Below, piece by piece: positions 1-5,519 of a stretch of DNA of 5,519 nt. This stretch comes from Gammaproteobacteria bacterium (GTDB taxonomy: Bacteria > Pseudomonadota > Gammaproteobacteria > GCA-001735895), in the NCBI GenBank assembly GCA_024763185.1, contig JANTFY010000168.1:1-5519 (forward strand), written 5' to 3'. Positions within the stretch are counted from its first letter, which is position 1. Every line of letters begins with the position of its first letter. The notes beneath the pieces were generated by a model. The model made no database searches, was not told where the DNA came from, and saw only the letters and a program-made list of their open reading frames with translations. The position numbers and the translations under genes are program-made.

Positions 1-2
1 TA

Positions 3-254
3 GCCAGTAACGGAGACGGCTTCCTCGTCGCCTGGCAACAGGATGATGGCACTGGCCTGTTTGACATCGTGTCCAATCGATTCGTACCCGGTTCAGGTTG
101 GGCTGGCGAAACTATTCTGGATGAAGACAGCAATAACAGTGCATTCGATTTGACCCTGACCGGTACCGTCGATGGTTACCTGGGTACCTGGACCCAACCG
201 GAACCCACGGGTGACCCTGCTGTTCGCTTCCCATGGTCCAAGATCCTGTTTTAA
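3..254 (+). CDS. C-terminal fragment of a repeat-rich, probably secreted beta-propeller-like protein
   Basis: The frame is open from the left edge of the window and ends at TAA 252-254, so only the last 83 residues are visible and the true start lies outside. Two related blocks are seen: G-F-L-V-A-W-Q-Q near residue 6 and G-Y-L-G-T-W-T-Q near residue 58, a period of about 52 residues. The first is followed by N-R-F-x-P-G-S-G-W. Such G-x-x-x-x-W plus N-R-[FY]-x-P-G-x-G-W blocks are typical, from memory, of large secreted bacterial proteins with beta-propeller-like repeats. Composition is rich in Gly, Asp, Thr and aromatic residues with no Cys, which fits an exported beta-sheet protein. The last repeat looks shortened and the chain ends in I-L-F. 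Enzymatic or adhesive function cannot be told from this piece. A GTG at 69 lies inside the domain and is not a believable start. The strong terminator just after the stop closes this transcription unit. Confidence 0.75.
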   Translation, partial: ASNGDGFLVAWQQDDGTGLFDIVSNRFVPGSGWAGETILDEDSNNSAFDLTLTGTVDGYLGTWTQPEPTGDPAVRFPWSKILF

Positions 255-269
255 TCGGCTCACTTCACC

Positions 270-311
270 CCTCCTGCTTTTCACAAGCAGGAGGTCTCTT
301 TGTTTTATTTT
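270..311 (+). terminator. Rho-independent terminator after the propeller-like gene
   Basis: A perfect 10-bp stem, CCTCCTGCTT (270-279) pairing with AAGCAGGAGG (285-294), encloses a 5-base loop (TTCAC). A T-rich run follows from 295 to about 311. It begins 15 bases after the upstream stop codon. Only about 17 bases separate its T-run from the kinase start codon, so it sits inside the kinase leader as well. Confidence 0.9.
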
Positions 312-327
312 CTGATGGACTGATATT

Positions 328-2958
328 TTGAGCGCCCTAGCCAACGACCTGGAAGCCGGATTTGAGATTCTGTGGTACAAGATAGAATCGGTACTCGGGC
401 GCGGTGGTTTTGGCATTACCTACCTGGCCACAGACACCAATCTCGGACAACTGGTTGCCATCAAGGAGTACCTGCCGCACGATTTTGCCTCGCGCAGTGG
501 TGACAGTACGGTACAGCCTGTTTCGCAGGAGCAGGAGGACATGTACAGCTGGGGCCTGGAACGCTTCATGAGCGAAGCACAGACCCTGGCCAAGTTCAAA
601 CATCACAACATCGTCCGTGTACTCAGTGTATTCAAGCACAACAACACCGGTTACATGGTGATGGAGTATGAACAGGGACGACCGTTAAACGATATCTACA
701 AGGAAAAAAAGACCTTAACCCAGTCGGAACTGGAAGCTATTTATCTACCCATCATCGATGGCCTGTCCCAGGTACATAAAGTCGGTTTTATCCATCGTGA
801 TATCAAACCGGCCAATATCTACATTCGTGATGAAGACGGTTCACCGGTATTGCTGGATTTTGGTGCCGCACGCCAGGCCGTCGGCGGTAAAACCCGTACC
901 CTGACCTCCATGCTGTCCATTGGTTATGCACCGTTTGAACAATACAACGATGGCTCGGGTAAACAGGGTCCGTGGACCGATATCTATGCACTCGGTGCCT
1001 GCCTGCACCAGGGAATTACCGGCCAAAAACCGACCGAATCCACCTTGCGCGGTATGGCACTGCTGCATGATGAACCGGACCCCTTTGAGCCGTTATCCTT
1101 ACAAAACATTAAAGGTTATTCTCCTGAATTCTTACGAGCAATCGACCAGGGCCTGATGTTACAGATTCATGATCGCCCGCAGACGCTGGAAGAATTCACC
1201 AGCATGTTGAAGGGTGAAATCAGGCTGCCGGACCTGCCACCCAGAGAAGACAAAAAACCAGCACCGATAAACAACGACAGAACCGTCATCCGCCAGGTTA
1301 AGGGTGCTTTCCACGATAATAGCATCCAGGATACGGATAATGTCGCAACCGAACGCATCACGATTACAGAGGCCATGGAAGCAGGCCAGATTCCTTCGGA
1401 TAAGGTGGCTGACAATGTCGATGTTAAATTAGAACCAGGAAAACAACCTGCCCCCAAAGCTGAAGCCAAAACCGGTTTTTTCACCTCGAAGATGAAATTA
1501 CTGACGGGTGGTATCGCCCTATTAGTCCTGGTTATTTCAAGCGTGATCATCTTCTCTCCGGATGAAAAAAGTCCTGAACAGGTCAAACAGGAGCAGATCC
1601 GCCAGGCTCAAATCAAGCAGGAAAAAGACAGCAAAGTTCAAATCAAGACGTTACTTGGAAAAGCGGATGATTATTACGATGACGGTACCCTGGTGGGCAA
1701 AGGCAAGGATAACGCGCTGTCACTTTATAAACAGGTACTTACCCTGGATGCTGACAACAAGGATGCCCGAAACGGCCTGCAAAAAATCAGCAGAAAATTA
1801 TTATCCTCCGCTGAAAATTCAATTGATAATAAGGACTACACCCGCGCCGAAGCCAGTTTGACGATTGTTGCTTCCATCGATCCGGATTTTCCCGGCCTAA
1901 AAACCCTGCAAAAACAGCTTTCCAGCCAGGTAAAAAGCGAATCCAAATTCGAACAGCTGGAAATTCTGCTGGGCAAGGCCCAAAACGCTTTGAATGAAGG
2001 TCAAATTTATTCCCCTGAAGCCAACAGCGCTTATTCGTATTTTAAACAGGCACTGACTATTGACCCTGAAAATATAAACGCCACGCTGGGCCTGTCGGAA
2101 GTCGCTGATACAATTCTGCTCGATGCCCGAAAAGCGCTGGGCAATAATAAGTATACGGAAGCCAAAAAACTGGCTGATCTGGTTGAATCCATCAGTCCCA
2201 ACAAGCCCGCGCTGGCAGACATCAAACAACTAATGGCAACCTCGTCTAGGTTGCAAGATTTTATTGCTCGCGCCGACAAAGCCTACAGCAACCAGCAATA
2301 CACTTCTCCGGCATCGAATAACGCACTTGACCTGTATAACCAGGTATTATCCATTTCGCCCGGTAACGCTCATGCCATCTCAAGAATCGGGAAAATGGCT
2401 GATTTTTATGCCGGAAAAGCCCGTTCGCAGATAAGGTCCGGCAGACTGTCAACGGCTCAAAATAACATTAATACGTTACGCCAGCATTTTCCTGACTATG
2501 CCGGCACTGCCCGCTTACAGGCTGACCTGAACAAAAAGCAGGATCAGATAGACGCCGCAAAGGCAGACCCCTTGAAGGGTATCCGGCATTTGATTCCCAC
2601 CGGAATCAACCAGAAACAGGGGGATGATCTGGTGGTTCAGGATATTGTGGGGCAATTCATTCAAAATTTTAAAACCCGTAATATTAAAAACCTGAAAAGG
2701 GTTGCACAGCTAAACGCTCAGCAGGAAGGGCTATACACCAGCCTGTTCAAGCTTTACCAATCAATGAATCTTAAAATGATACCCAGCACCTTTACCGTGA
2801 ATAAAAGTAAGGGTGTGGCCAGTGTCAAGTTCCAGATTACCGACCTGATCGATAAAAATGGTAACAATGTTCAAACCAGCGCCAACTGGACCCAGGTTAA
2901 CCTGAGTATTCGCAAAAAAAGTGGTGTCTGGCTCAAGGCTGAAATAAATAAATCCTGA
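328..2958 (+). CDS. Transmembrane Ser/Thr protein kinase with triple TPR-like ectodomain
   Basis: A complete 876-residue Hanks-type (PknB-like) kinase that phosphorylates Ser/Thr of cytoplasmic targets. Visible motifs are the Gly-rich loop GRGGFG (24-29), ATP-binding K46 in VAIK, helix-C E83, catalytic loop HRDIKPAN (156-163, base D158), DFG (177-179), the P+1 stretch GYAPFEQY (199-206), D218 in TDIYALG and R283. All key residues are present, so it should be active. A linker (about 300-388) rich in Thr, Asp and Lys may carry autophosphorylation sites. One membrane helix (391-409) follows K387-K390, giving N-terminus inside. Outside lie a Gln/Lys/Glu-rich stalk (415-440), three ungapped TPR-like units (438-531, 543-636, 641-734) and a final domain (about 768-876) that resembles NTF2-like folds; that last call is inference. 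The start is TTG 328: an in-frame stop at 313-315 blocks extension and the next Met (72) falls inside the kinase fold. The ribosome site is weak (TGGA 316-319). The ligand is unknown. Confidence 0.95.
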   Translation: MSALANDLEAGFEILWYKIESVLGRGGFGITYLATDTNLGQLVAIKEYLPHDFASRSGDSTVQPVSQEQEDMYSWGLERFMSEAQTLAKFKHHNIVRVLSVFKHNNTGYMVMEYEQGRPLNDIYKEKKTLTQSELEAIYLPIIDGLSQVHKVGFIHRDIKPANIYIRDEDGSPVLLDFGAARQAVGGKTRTLTSMLSIGYAPFEQYNDGSGKQGPWTDIYALGACLHQGITGQKPTESTLRGMALLHDEPDPFEPLSLQNIKGYSPEFLRAIDQGLMLQIHDRPQTLEEFTSMLKGEIRLPDLPPREDKKPAPINNDRTVIRQVKGAFHDNSIQDTDNVATERITITEAMEAGQIPSDKVADNVDVKLEPGKQPAPKAEAKTGFFTSKMKLLTGGIALLVLVISSVIIFSPDEKSPEQVKQEQIRQAQIKQEKDSKVQIKTLLGKADDYYDDGTLVGKGKDNALSLYKQVLTLDADNKDARNGLQKISRKLLSSAENSIDNKDYTRAEASLTIVASIDPDFPGLKTLQKQLSSQVKSESKFEQLEILLGKAQNALNEGQIYSPEANSAYSYFKQALTIDPENINATLGLSEVADTILLDARKALGNNKYTEAKKLADLVESISPNKPALADIKQLMATSSRLQDFIARADKAYSNQQYTSPASNNALDLYNQVLSISPGNAHAISRIGKMADFYAGKARSQIRSGRLSTAQNNINTLRQHFPDYAGTARLQADLNKKQDQIDAAKADPLKGIRHLIPTGINQKQGDDLVVQDIVGQFIQNFKTRNIKNLKRVAQLNAQQEGLYTSLFKLYQSMNLKMIPSTFTVNKSKGVASVKFQITDLIDKNGNNVQTSANWTQVNLSIRKKSGVWLKAEINKS
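1639..2529 (+). repeat. Three tandem ~94-residue TPR-like units inside the kinase ectodomain
   Basis: Residues 438-531, 543-636 and 641-734 of the kinase line up without gaps. Each unit starts with a helix ([LF][LI]xKA or similar), then a loop with an S-P-E/A or equivalent before a helix of type N-A-x-x-x-Y-x-Q-V-L, a D/S-P-x-N turn, and a second helical pair ending in a P turn. LLGKA is identical in units 1 and 2; units 2 and 3 share the Y-[ST]-[SP]-P/E region. The DNA of the units has diverged, so these are old duplications and not a recombining repeat. Units of this kind are common in envelope TPR proteins of Proteobacteria (recalled, not searched). Confidence 0.8.
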
Positions 2959-2964
2959 TAGCAA

Positions 2965-2993
2965 TTGACAGCCATAAAAGATAGTTTCAGAAT
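2965..2993 (+). promoter_or_regulatory. Candidate sigma70 promoter for the Ig-like gene
   Basis: A perfect -35 hexamer TTGACA (2965-2970) and CAGAAT (2988-2993, 4 of 6 matches) are separated by 17 bases. It lies directly after the kinase stop codon and would start RNA near 3000, about 30 bases before the chosen ATG. It would let the Ig-like protein be made independently of the kinase. Prediction by eye only. Confidence 0.55.
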
Positions 2994-3016
2994 CAAAGTT
3001 ATAAATCAATCAAAGT

Positions 3017-3022
3017 GGAAGG
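3017..3022 (+). promoter_or_regulatory. Ribosome binding site that favours the second ATG of the Ig-like gene
   Basis: GGAAGG ends 8 bases before ATG 3031 but only 2 bases before ATG 3025. Normal spacing therefore favours 3031, which also gives a clean signal peptide beginning M-K-I-L-F. Confidence 0.55.
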
Positions 3023-3030
3023 CAATGAGA

Positions 3031-3642
3031 ATGAAAATACTATTTACAAAACTTTTTAGCCTGTTCTTTTTCTTGCAGATCATCAGCCCGGTTGCTTACG
3101 CTGAAAAACTGAACCTTCAGGCGCCGGATATAGAACCCCCAACCATTAAATTTGATGCCGGTGATAGCGCCATTTCTGACGGCGTAAATACCTTTAGTGC
3201 CGTGGTTACCGATAATATTGGTGTCGCTAATGTCACGTTTTATTATAAAAACTCCAATGATGTCGGCTTTTCACCCAAGGTGATGAGATTGACCGATATC
3301 AACACCTACAGTGTCGATATTACCGTCGATTCTGTTATTTCAGATAGACTGGAATTTTATATCCGCGCCGATGACGTATCCGGTAACAGTGTGTTTGAAG
3401 GCCAGAAATTCTCCCCCTTCGCTTATGACGTGGTACCCACCGCCGTGAAGGAAGAAAAAATCGTCACAACCGTTACAGAACCTCCTAAAGCCGAAGAAGA
3501 AAAAGAAGGCATGAGTACACTGACCATGATCCTGCTCGGACTGGGTGTTGCCGCACTAGCCGGTGGCGGCGGTGGTGGCGGTGGCGGTGGTGATGAACCG
3601 ACAACCGGCTCTATCACTATCACAACCGATATACCGGATTAA
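3031..3642 (+). CDS. Exported Ig-like domain protein with hydrophobic helix and poly-glycine tail
   Basis: A 203-residue protein of no recognised named family. Residues 1-24 are a clear Sec signal peptide: K2 and K7, a Phe/Leu-rich core, and cleavage after A-Y-A before E25. Residues about 34-133 look like one beta-sandwich of Ig or fibronectin style, opening with P-P-T-I-K-F-D and containing V-T-D-N-I-G-V-A-N-V-T-F-Y-Y and R-A-D-D-V-S-G-N, patterns usual in bacterial Ig-like modules. A charged, Pro/Glu/Lys-rich linker (134-160) leads to a short hydrophobic stretch (161-177), ten glycines (178-187) and a 16-residue tail. The hydrophobic part could anchor the domain on the periplasmic face of the inner membrane; the anchor is inference. 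It starts 72 bases after the kinase stop, has its own candidate promoter and is closed by a terminator, so it can be made with or without the kinase. It is a candidate kinase partner or ligand-binding accessory. ATG 3025 is the alternative start; the frame also extends to TTG 2965, which is unlikely. Confidence 0.85.
   Translation: MKILFTKLFSLFFFLQIISPVAYAEKLNLQAPDIEPPTIKFDAGDSAISDGVNTFSAVVTDNIGVANVTFYYKNSNDVGFSPKVMRLTDINTYSVDITVDSVISDRLEFYIRADDVSGNSVFEGQKFSPFAYDVVPTAVKEEKIVTTVTEPPKAEEEKEGMSTLTMILLGLGVAALAGGGGGGGGGGDEPTTGSITITTDIPD
3562..3591 (+). repeat. GGY trinucleotide run encoding ten glycines
   Basis: Ten consecutive GGT/GGC codons follow the hydrophobic helix of the Ig-like protein. 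The codons mix GGT and GGC, which lowers slippage compared with a pure repeat, and any slip of one unit would keep the frame. The run also produces a proline-rich antisense reading frame with no sign of being real. Confidence 0.9.
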
Positions 3643-3667
3643 TTCATGACACCAGACGTAATGTCAT

Positions 3668-3699
3668 AAAAAAACCGCAGCCTGGACTGCGGTTTTTTT
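3668..3699 (+). terminator. Strong, probably bidirectional terminator after the Ig-like gene
   Basis: A 6-bp GC-rich stem, CCGCAG (3675-3680) with CTGCGG (3687-3692), has a 6-base loop and is flanked by seven A (3668-3674) and seven T (3693-3699). The A and T runs extend the stem to 13 bp, and the structure can terminate on either strand. A small inverted repeat ATGACA/TGTCAT (3646-3651 and 3662-3667) lies just before it and has no clear role. Confidence 0.95.
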
Positions 3700-3790
3700 A
3701 TTGGCAACATCTGATAAAAAAAAGTCATTCGCGATAAATCATTTCGAAACAATCAGCTGTAAGACACATAAAGCTGAAACGGTATTAAAG

Positions 3791-3819
3791 TTGCCTGGCC
3801 AGACTCCCGATGCTATATT
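3791..3819 (+). promoter_or_regulatory. Candidate sigma70 promoter P1 for the TPR gene
   Basis: TTGCCT (3791-3796, 4 of 6) and TATATT (3814-3819, 5 of 6) are spaced by 17 bases. RNA would start near 3826, giving a leader of about 105 bases before ATG 3931. It lies after the terminator, as expected for a new transcription unit. Confidence 0.45.
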
Positions 3820-3849
3820 TTTTTGCAACCGTCATGGACATAAAAAGTA

Positions 3850-3877
3850 TTGCAACCCACTATTAACTGGCTATAAG
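3850..3877 (+). promoter_or_regulatory. Candidate sigma70 promoter P2 for the TPR gene
   Basis: TTGCAA (3850-3855, 4 of 6) and TATAAG (3872-3877, 5 of 6) are spaced by 16 bases, with a predicted start near 3884 and a leader of about 47 bases. The word TTGCAACC of its -35 region also occurs at 3823-3830, within P1's predicted start region, which could be chance or a paired binding site. Confidence 0.4.
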
Positions 3878-3909
3878 AAATCTTATCTTCTGGCTGGTTT
3901 TTTGTTATT

Positions 3910-3914
3910 AAGGA
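3910..3914 (+). promoter_or_regulatory. Distant ribosome binding site of the TPR gene
   Basis: AAGGA is the only good Shine-Dalgarno match before ATG 3931, but it is 16 bases away, longer than usual. A CTG at 3919 in the same frame lies 4 bases after it and would add four residues before the signal peptide. ATG 3931 is kept because CTG starts are rare. Confidence 0.35.
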
Positions 3915-3930
3915 CCCTCTGTTTACTTCA

Positions 3931-5355
3931 ATGATCAACCGCTTTCATGCCAAACGAGGCGTATGTCTTTTTTTGATTTTAGCGCCACTCTGGTTTGCTC
4001 ATGCCGTTGCTGATGAATCCGACACATCGACCACTGAAAAGAATCGGCTACTCTTTAACATTCAACAACTGGATAAACAATTCGCGGAGCTTTCCGCACA
4101 ATACTTTCAAAATCTCGCACACCCAGGCATCCCGCAATTTAATCGCATCGAAGCGTTACTCACCGAAGTCAAGAAGCTGGAAGACCAGGGCCAAACAATC
4201 TCATCCATTCAACTGCTGTATACGCATGAAGGCATTATCAGGGACAATATCGATCATCCAGCCATTTTTGACATCACCGACATTCTACTGCAACACAATG
4301 AACAACAACTGGCGCGACAAATATTCGAACTCGTAAAACAACAAAATGACGATTTGCTGCTGGCTTCTCTTCAGTTTGTTTATGCCAGGTACCATGCGCG
4401 TCGTCAGGAATGGAAAGAGGTTTATCTCTTGTTAAAAGACAGCATTTCAGAGCTGTCTGAACAACAGGCTGCACTGGCCTATTTACTACGAGGTACGGCC
4501 CAGCAACATTTGAAAAAACACCGCCAGGCTTCTGCAGATTTCTCCCGGGTAGTGACCGACTCACCGCATTATCTGTACGCCCAACTCAATTCGGCAATCG
4601 CCGATATTCGCCAGGGATGGCTGGCCGAGGCCCAATCCAAAATTAAACGTATCATCACCCTGTCACAACAAGATGGACAAGATGAAATAACACAACGTCT
4701 GTACCTGGTGATGGGTTACGCATTTTTGCAAAAAGAATATTATCGTGACGCCAGGGACTCATTCAGGAAAATCAGTCAACTGAGCCAATACGCCAACAAG
4801 GCCCTGCTGGGTATCGCTTTAACTGCCTCCAGCCAGGACGATTACGTCGGCAGCCTGAATGCCTTAAACCTGTTAAAAGAAAAGAAAAGTAGCGATCTTG
4901 CCGTGGATGAAGCTTATCTCATTATTCCTTATGTTTATGAAAAACTTCAGGATGAAATGATAATCAGCGCCAGTTATAGCGAAGCCATGACTTACTACCA
5001 GCAGCGTATACAACTACTGGATCAATGGCTTGCACATGAGATTAAATTTGATGCCATCGAGATAACAGCCGGCAAAGCCACTCTCCAGATTGAAGATACC
5101 CAGCTGATTCTTACGGACTCTTATCCCGGTTATTTTTTCACTAATTACCTGAGACTAAAGGAATACCTCGATAACAGTGCAGGAGAAAAAACTGATGGAG
5201 AAATAAGCCGTTTGATAACAGCTTACAATGAAACATTACAACGCGTGATCCAGGAGTCGATTGAACAGCGTAAACAGTATTTAAACAGCTACCTCAACCA
5301 GTGTCGATATGGGCTTGCCCGACTGTACGATGACACGCTGGAAGTGAATCATTAA
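3931..5355 (+). CDS. Exported TPR-like all-helical protein
   Basis: A 474-residue protein without a name I can assign. The N-terminus is a Sec signal peptide: R4, K8 and R9, a hydrophobic core (11-23), and cleavage after A-H-A (25) or A-V-A (27), so it should be periplasmic. The rest is almost wholly helical. TPR-like pairs are clearest at about 182-214 (L-R-G-T-A-Q-Q-H-L-K-K-H with later A-D-F) and 257-288 (M-G-Y-A-F-L-Q-K-E-Y-Y-R-D-A-R-D-S-F), with weaker units around 72-136, 145-175, 216-245 and 291-317. Residues 323-363 (D-E-A-Y-L-I-I-P-Y-V-Y-E-K-L, then a Tyr/Gln helix) resemble a conserved segment I recall from other gammaproteobacterial TPR proteins. The last 100 residues are less repetitive, with helix 425-457 possibly coiled coil. 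TPR folds bind proteins, so a scaffold role is inferred. Two candidate promoters precede it, and a lipoprotein gene follows 7 bases after the stop, probably in the same operon. Confidence 0.9.
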   Translation: MINRFHAKRGVCLFLILAPLWFAHAVADESDTSTTEKNRLLFNIQQLDKQFAELSAQYFQNLAHPGIPQFNRIEALLTEVKKLEDQGQTISSIQLLYTHEGIIRDNIDHPAIFDITDILLQHNEQQLARQIFELVKQQNDDLLLASLQFVYARYHARRQEWKEVYLLLKDSISELSEQQAALAYLLRGTAQQHLKKHRQASADFSRVVTDSPHYLYAQLNSAIADIRQGWLAEAQSKIKRIITLSQQDGQDEITQRLYLVMGYAFLQKEYYRDARDSFRKISQLSQYANKALLGIALTASSQDDYVGSLNALNLLKEKKSSDLAVDEAYLIIPYVYEKLQDEMIISASYSEAMTYYQQRIQLLDQWLAHEIKFDAIEITAGKATLQIEDTQLILTDSYPGYFFTNYLRLKEYLDNSAGEKTDGEISRLITAYNETLQRVIQESIEQRKQYLNSYLNQCRYGLARLYDDTLEVNH

Positions 5356-5362
5356 TGCAGTC

Positions 5363-5519
5363 ATGAGTATTCAACTCAAGCGGTTTATATATCCCCTGTT
5401 GTTACACGTTATTATTTTCATGCTGGGTGCCTGCCAGACTGTTCCCCCTTCTTCTGCAGATTTAAGCGCCGTCGATCAAACTGCCAATCATAGTGCTCAA
5501 CAGCAAAAAGTATTTAATC
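5363..5519 (+). CDS. Lipoprotein, N-terminal part, cut by window edge
   Basis: The first 52 codons of a gene that runs off the right edge. The N-terminus is a textbook lipoprotein signal: K6 and R7, a hydrophobic core (8-21) and lipobox L-G-A-C with the lipidated cysteine at residue 24 (TGC 5432-5434). The residue after Cys is Gln, not Asp, so by the Lol sorting rule of enteric bacteria it should go to the outer membrane. The visible mature part is polar, rich in Ser, Ala and Gln, a typical flexible linker, and a helix may begin at its end. It starts 7 bases after the TPR gene stop, so coupled translation is likely; the ribosome site is weak (GGAAG at 5340-5344 is far away). ATG 5355, overlapping the previous stop, hits a stop codon after three codons and is not the start. 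Domain content beyond the linker is unseen. Confidence 0.85.
   Translation, partial: MSIQLKRFIYPLLLHVIIFMLGACQTVPPSSADLSAVDQTANHSAQQQKVFN

Noticed and set aside
289..294. AGGAGG as the kinase ribosome binding site
   Set aside because: It lies inside the terminator stem and 33 bases before the TTG start, too far to position a ribosome there.
93..416. Minus-strand 107-codon frame across the terminator and kinase start
   Set aside because: It crosses a strong terminator and lies antisense to two credible coding frames.
1167..1586. Minus-strand 139-codon frame within the kinase gene
   Set aside because: It is antisense to the kinase linker and membrane helix, whose sense frame is clearly the coding one; no ribosome site or recognisable domain.
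2965..3030. N-terminal extension of the Ig-like protein to TTG 2965
   Set aside because: It would bury the signal peptide behind a polar stretch, lacks a ribosome site, and overlaps a consensus -35 box.
3423..3623. Minus-strand proline-rich frame
   Set aside because: It is the reverse reading of the glycine codon run and has no start signals.
3866..3903. Possible small RNA or second terminator around the ATAAGA/TCTTAT palindrome and the T-run
   Set aside because: The palindrome has only a 2-base centre and is AT-rich, the CTGGCT words beside it are direct and not inverted repeats, and the region better fits a promoter.
3701..3934. A 77-codon frame between the terminator and the TPR gene whose TGA overlaps the TPR ATG by four bases
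   Set aside because: It starts at a TTG two bases after the terminator T-run with no ribosome site, holds no internal Met, its composition is unlike a folded protein, and both candidate promoters of the next gene lie inside it.
5355..5366. ATG overlapping the TPR gene stop as the lipoprotein start
   Set aside because: This frame reaches TGA after three codons; ATG 5363 gives the lipoprotein signal.

Overview
The window reads as a gammaproteobacterial chromosome segment. The organism call is inference: it rests on moderate base composition, an outer-membrane-type lipoprotein signal, sigma70-like promoters, and a Ser/Thr kinase and TPR style familiar from marine or environmental Gammaproteobacteria. 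All supported genes lie on the + strand, and no RNA gene, CRISPR array, insertion sequence or origin was seen.

Layout. (1) 3-254: the C-terminal end of a probably secreted repeat protein of beta-propeller type, closed by a strong hairpin terminator at 270-311. (2) 328-2958: a complete 876-residue transmembrane Ser/Thr protein kinase. It has a cytoplasmic Hanks-type kinase domain, one membrane helix, a periplasmic stalk, three tandem TPR-like units of about 94 residues and an NTF2-like C-terminal domain. It starts at TTG. (3) 3031-3642: a small exported protein with a signal peptide, one Ig-like domain, a short hydrophobic helix and a run of ten glycines. It is preceded by a good internal promoter (TTGACA at 2965) and followed by a strong terminator at 3668-3699. 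(4) 3643-3930: a 288-base gene-free stretch holding that terminator and two candidate promoters. (5) 3931-5355: an exported all-helical TPR-like protein of 474 residues. (6) 5363-5519: the start of a lipoprotein gene with a clear lipobox, cut by the window edge and separated from the TPR gene by 7 bases.

How the genes may work together. Every product is an envelope or exported protein. The kinase could read a periplasmic signal through its TPR/NTF2 ectodomain and pass it to cytoplasmic substrates; the Ig-like protein next to it is a candidate partner or ligand. The TPR protein and the lipoprotein form a second, probably co-transcribed unit that could build a periplasm/outer-membrane scaffold. 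Joint function is inference from gene order only. No phosphatase, FHA protein or secretion-system component is visible in the window to name a pathway.
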